6,866 nt of DNA from the NCBI GenBank assembly GCA_020847775.1, contig JADLBI010000251.1, positions 1 to 6,866 of the forward strand, read 5' to 3'. The DNA comes from Opitutaceae bacterium. Lineage in GTDB: Bacteria; Verrucomicrobiota; Verrucomicrobiia; Opitutales; Opitutaceae. Below, piece after piece: positions 5,606 to 6,866 of the stretch (positions are counted from its first letter, which is position 1; every line of letters starts with the position of its first letter). Both the position numbers and the translations under genes were made by a program. The notes beneath the pieces are model-generated. The model was not told the DNA's origin. It saw only the letters and a list, made by a program, of their open reading frames with translations, and ran no database searches.

Positions 5606-6334
5606 ATGCGTCAAAAATACCTCTCTCCCCTTGCCTTGTTTCTTGTGTCGACTCTGGCAACTTTCGCCGGCTCTTCCACGATTACGTTGTCGTCCACCAA
5701 CACCGGCAACTATTGGTATGAAAAATCGCAGTGGACCGGAGGCAGCGATACCCAAACCGGCTTTTCGTATGGCGATGATGACACCGGGCTCATCCACGCC
5801 CATCGCAATTACCAATACTACGGTGGTTCTGATCGGTTTTGGCAGCGAAAGAACGCCTATTTTCAAATTGATCTGTCCTCCTTCTCAGGGATCGATATCA
5901 CATCCGCCGTCTTCAGTATTTACGTCACCGCCCACAACTCAGATGTGGCGACCTCGTTGCTGCATCTGAACACTCAATCCCCCTTGGCGACAGGCGATGC
6001 GGCCCAACAATTGGCCGGCGGCAGCGCCGTAGCCAGTTCTTCCTCTTTTACTATCGGTTGGAATCACATCGATGTGACCGCATCCATCCAATCCGACCTC
6101 GATCTCAACTATGCGATCGCTGCCTTCAGCTTGCCCGAATTCGCCCAAGACCAGGACGTGAATCGCATCCTTTCCCTTTATGGCGGTTCAGCCGCGCTCG
6201 AGTATCGGCCCTATTTGACCCTGACTGCCAGTGCTATCCCCGAACCTGCCACCTATGGCCTACTGGCCGCTGGTGCAGTCTTCGGCCTCGTGGCCTATCA
6301 ACGCCAACGGCAAAAAAAGCTCCGTGGCGCTTAA
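5606..6334 (+). CDS. Exported PEP-CTERM protein with a beta-sandwich-like (DNRLRE/CBM96-like) body
   Basis: This 242-residue secreted protein has a signal peptide at residues 1-21: basic RQK, a hydrophobic stretch YLSPLALFLVSTLATFA, probable cleavage after A21. The C-terminus is a complete PEP-CTERM sorting signal: IPEPATYG (211-218, PEP at 212-214), a hydrophobic helix LLAAGAVFGLVAY (219-231) and a basic tail QRQRQKKLR. Such proteins are processed by an exosortase and end up on the surface or in the extracellular matrix; no exosortase is in this window. The body (about 22-205) is Ser/Thr/Asn/Tyr-rich with beta-like alternation; segments such as NAYFQIDLSSFSGIDITSA, followed by a strand and a later GWNHIDVTASIQ, recall the DNRLRE/CBM96 jelly-roll found in polysaccharide-binding exoproteins. 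That domain call is tentative. ATG at 5606 was chosen because it begins a normal signal peptide; an in-frame TTG at 5555 would add 17 residues and place the operator-like palindrome inside the gene. GC is lower than in the left part of the window. Confidence 0.88.
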   Translation: MRQKYLSPLALFLVSTLATFAGSSTITLSSTNTGNYWYEKSQWTGGSDTQTGFSYGDDDTGLIHAHRNYQYYGGSDRFWQRKNAYFQIDLSSFSGIDITSAVFSIYVTAHNSDVATSLLHLNTQSPLATGDAAQQLAGGSAVASSSSFTIGWNHIDVTASIQSDLDLNYAIAAFSLPEFAQDQDVNRILSLYGGSAALEYRPYLTLTASAIPEPATYGLLAAGAVFGLVAYQRQRQKKLRGA

Positions 6335-6449
6335 GCGTGGTTGGGCTAGAACGTCAGCTTCCAGTTAGCTTCGACAGAATGCATGGGACATCCACTGATC
6401 CACACCTAGCTCGCCGAACAAGCAAACGCTGGGTTCTTCCGGTTCCCTA

Positions 6450-6657
6450 GTGGATAAAAGAGTGAGCGGGGGCAAACTTGTTGCGCTGAGCCAACAGAAC
6501 GATGAAGTCGTGCCCGCCGCCGAGCAACCGCTGACCGGCGCGGAGCTCACCGCGCGCTTTGCCCGCGCGAAACCGGCGGACGTGGACGAAATCTTCACCA
6601 CCCTCGTCTCCTCGCCCGCGCCACGAATCCGACACCTCCGGCGCCTACGTGCGGTAG
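6450..6657 (+). pseudogene. Frameshifted C-terminal remnant of an unidentified protein
   Basis: From 6450 the frame reads KLVALSQQNDEVVP, then an AEQPLTGAELTARF segment and KPADVDEIFTTLVS, a well-formed helical pattern like a C-terminal winged-helix tail. Around 6608-6621 the coding signal moves to another frame (a net change equal to +1 or -2 nt) and continues as HESDTSGAYVR, ending at TAG 6655-6657. An in-frame TAG at 6447 directly precedes the fragment and no start with a ribosome binding site is evident, so the N-terminal part is missing. The original frame stays open beyond 6657 but its composition no longer looks like protein. The parent gene is not recognised; DNA-modifying enzymes or helicases with such tails are a guess. 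A sequencing error cannot be excluded as the cause of the frame change, but it would not explain the missing N-terminus. Confidence 0.5.
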
Positions 6658-6688
6658 GCGGTCAGTGGAAAACCGCTCAGAGTGTCGG
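6629..6688. repeat. Nested palindromic segment between two convergent 3' ends
   Basis: An outer stem CCGACAC (6629-6635) with GTGTCGG (6682-6688) encloses a perfect hairpin CGCCTAC-GTGCG-GTAGGCG (6642-6660) and a second short stem GCGGT (6658-6662) with ACCGC (6672-6676), which shares three bases with the first. The TAG of the plus-strand remnant (6655-6657) and the TGA of the minus-strand gene (6677-6679) both lie inside. No U-run follows on either strand, so it is at best an atypical bidirectional terminator or RNA-structure element. Confidence 0.4.
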
Positions 6689-6866
6689 AATCTCGCGCAC
6701 GGTCGCCAGTGCCTCGAGGCCGGTGGCGGCGGCGAGATCGCCGGCCGGCACGGGCGAGACCGCGAGCGGCGCGAGCGTCTCCGATCCGGCCGCGGCTTGG
6801 GCGGAGGTCCGCACCAAGAGCACGACCGCCGACGCGGCGGTTTCCTCGCTCTGCTCGGCGGCGTCG
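6677..6866 (-). CDS. C-terminal 62 residues of an unidentified protein
   Basis: The gene enters from the right edge and stops at TGA (6679-6677). The visible residues are Ala/Glu-rich with a hydrophobic strand SAVVLLVRTS, then a segment ending LEALATVREIPTL. The codon pattern is strongly GC-biased at third positions, like the housekeeping genes on the left, supporting real coding. The alternation of strand and helix could fit a small C-terminal alpha/beta (for example ACT-like) domain, but no motif allows a name. It is convergent with the decayed gene tail, with 19 bp between the two stop codons. Confidence 0.6.
   Translation of the reverse strand, partial: DAAEQSEETAASAVVLLVRTSAQAAAGSETLAPLAVSPVPAGDLAAATGLEALATVREIPTL

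Noticed and set aside
6335..6449. Terminator or small gene after the PEP-CTERM stop
   Set aside because: Only weak inverted repeats (ATCCACT at 6390-6396 with AGTGGAT at 6449-6455, 52 nt apart) and no T tract; no start with a ribosome binding site.
6450..6866. Continuous plus-strand open frame to the window end
   Set aside because: After about 6610 the protein pattern switches frame, and from 6680 onward the minus strand carries the better coding signal.

Overview
The window looks like chromosome from a GC-rich Gram-negative bacterium of the Verrucomicrobia, most plausibly near Opitutaceae. This is an inference from three things: a kdsB fragment (Kdo-containing outer membrane), an HPr that carries an HPr-kinase type serine site, and a secreted protein ending in a canonical PEP-CTERM anchor. 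Shine-Dalgarno motifs are sparse, and most start codons had to be chosen by protein length and family fit.

Layout, left to right. Positions 1-206 (minus) hold the N-terminal end of kdsB, divergent from an HPr gene at 282-590 (plus). A 143-bp convergent gap with an imperfect inverted repeat of CCGTG-rich units (600-727) follows. Next is a minus-strand two-gene operon: an M32 metallocarboxypeptidase (3084 down to 1585) coupled through a TGATG overlap to a TatD-family metal-dependent hydrolase (1585 down to 734). The tatD gene carries a 72-bp imperfect palindrome (1260-1331) that is read in frame as 24 extra residues. Divergent from the operon is a 499-residue glycoside hydrolase with an (alpha/alpha)6-type catalytic region (3181-4680). 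It ends 3 bp from the stop of a convergent TetR-family repressor (4684-5376, minus). The repressor and a PEP-CTERM exported protein (5606-6334, plus) are transcribed away from a 229-bp AT-rich spacer. That spacer holds back-to-back promoter-like sequences and a perfect TGAACG-AA-CGTTCA operator-like palindrome.

The right end (6335-6866) holds a frameshifted C-terminal remnant of a plus-strand gene (6450-6657) and the C-terminal 62 codons of an unidentified minus-strand gene (6677-6866). Their stop codons lie within one nested palindromic segment (6629-6688).

How the genes work together. The left two-thirds looks like ordinary housekeeping and catabolic content: envelope sugar activation, PTS-type phosphorelay, peptide and nucleic-acid turnover, and glycan hydrolysis. 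The repressor and PEP-CTERM pair is visibly lower in GC than its flanks and forms a likely regulated surface-protein unit next to decayed sequence, which suggests an accessory insertion. No exosortase, CRISPR array, tRNA, rRNA or insertion-sequence transposase was found. The most unusual items are the in-frame palindromic insert in tatD and the putative TetR operator controlling the exported PEP-CTERM protein.
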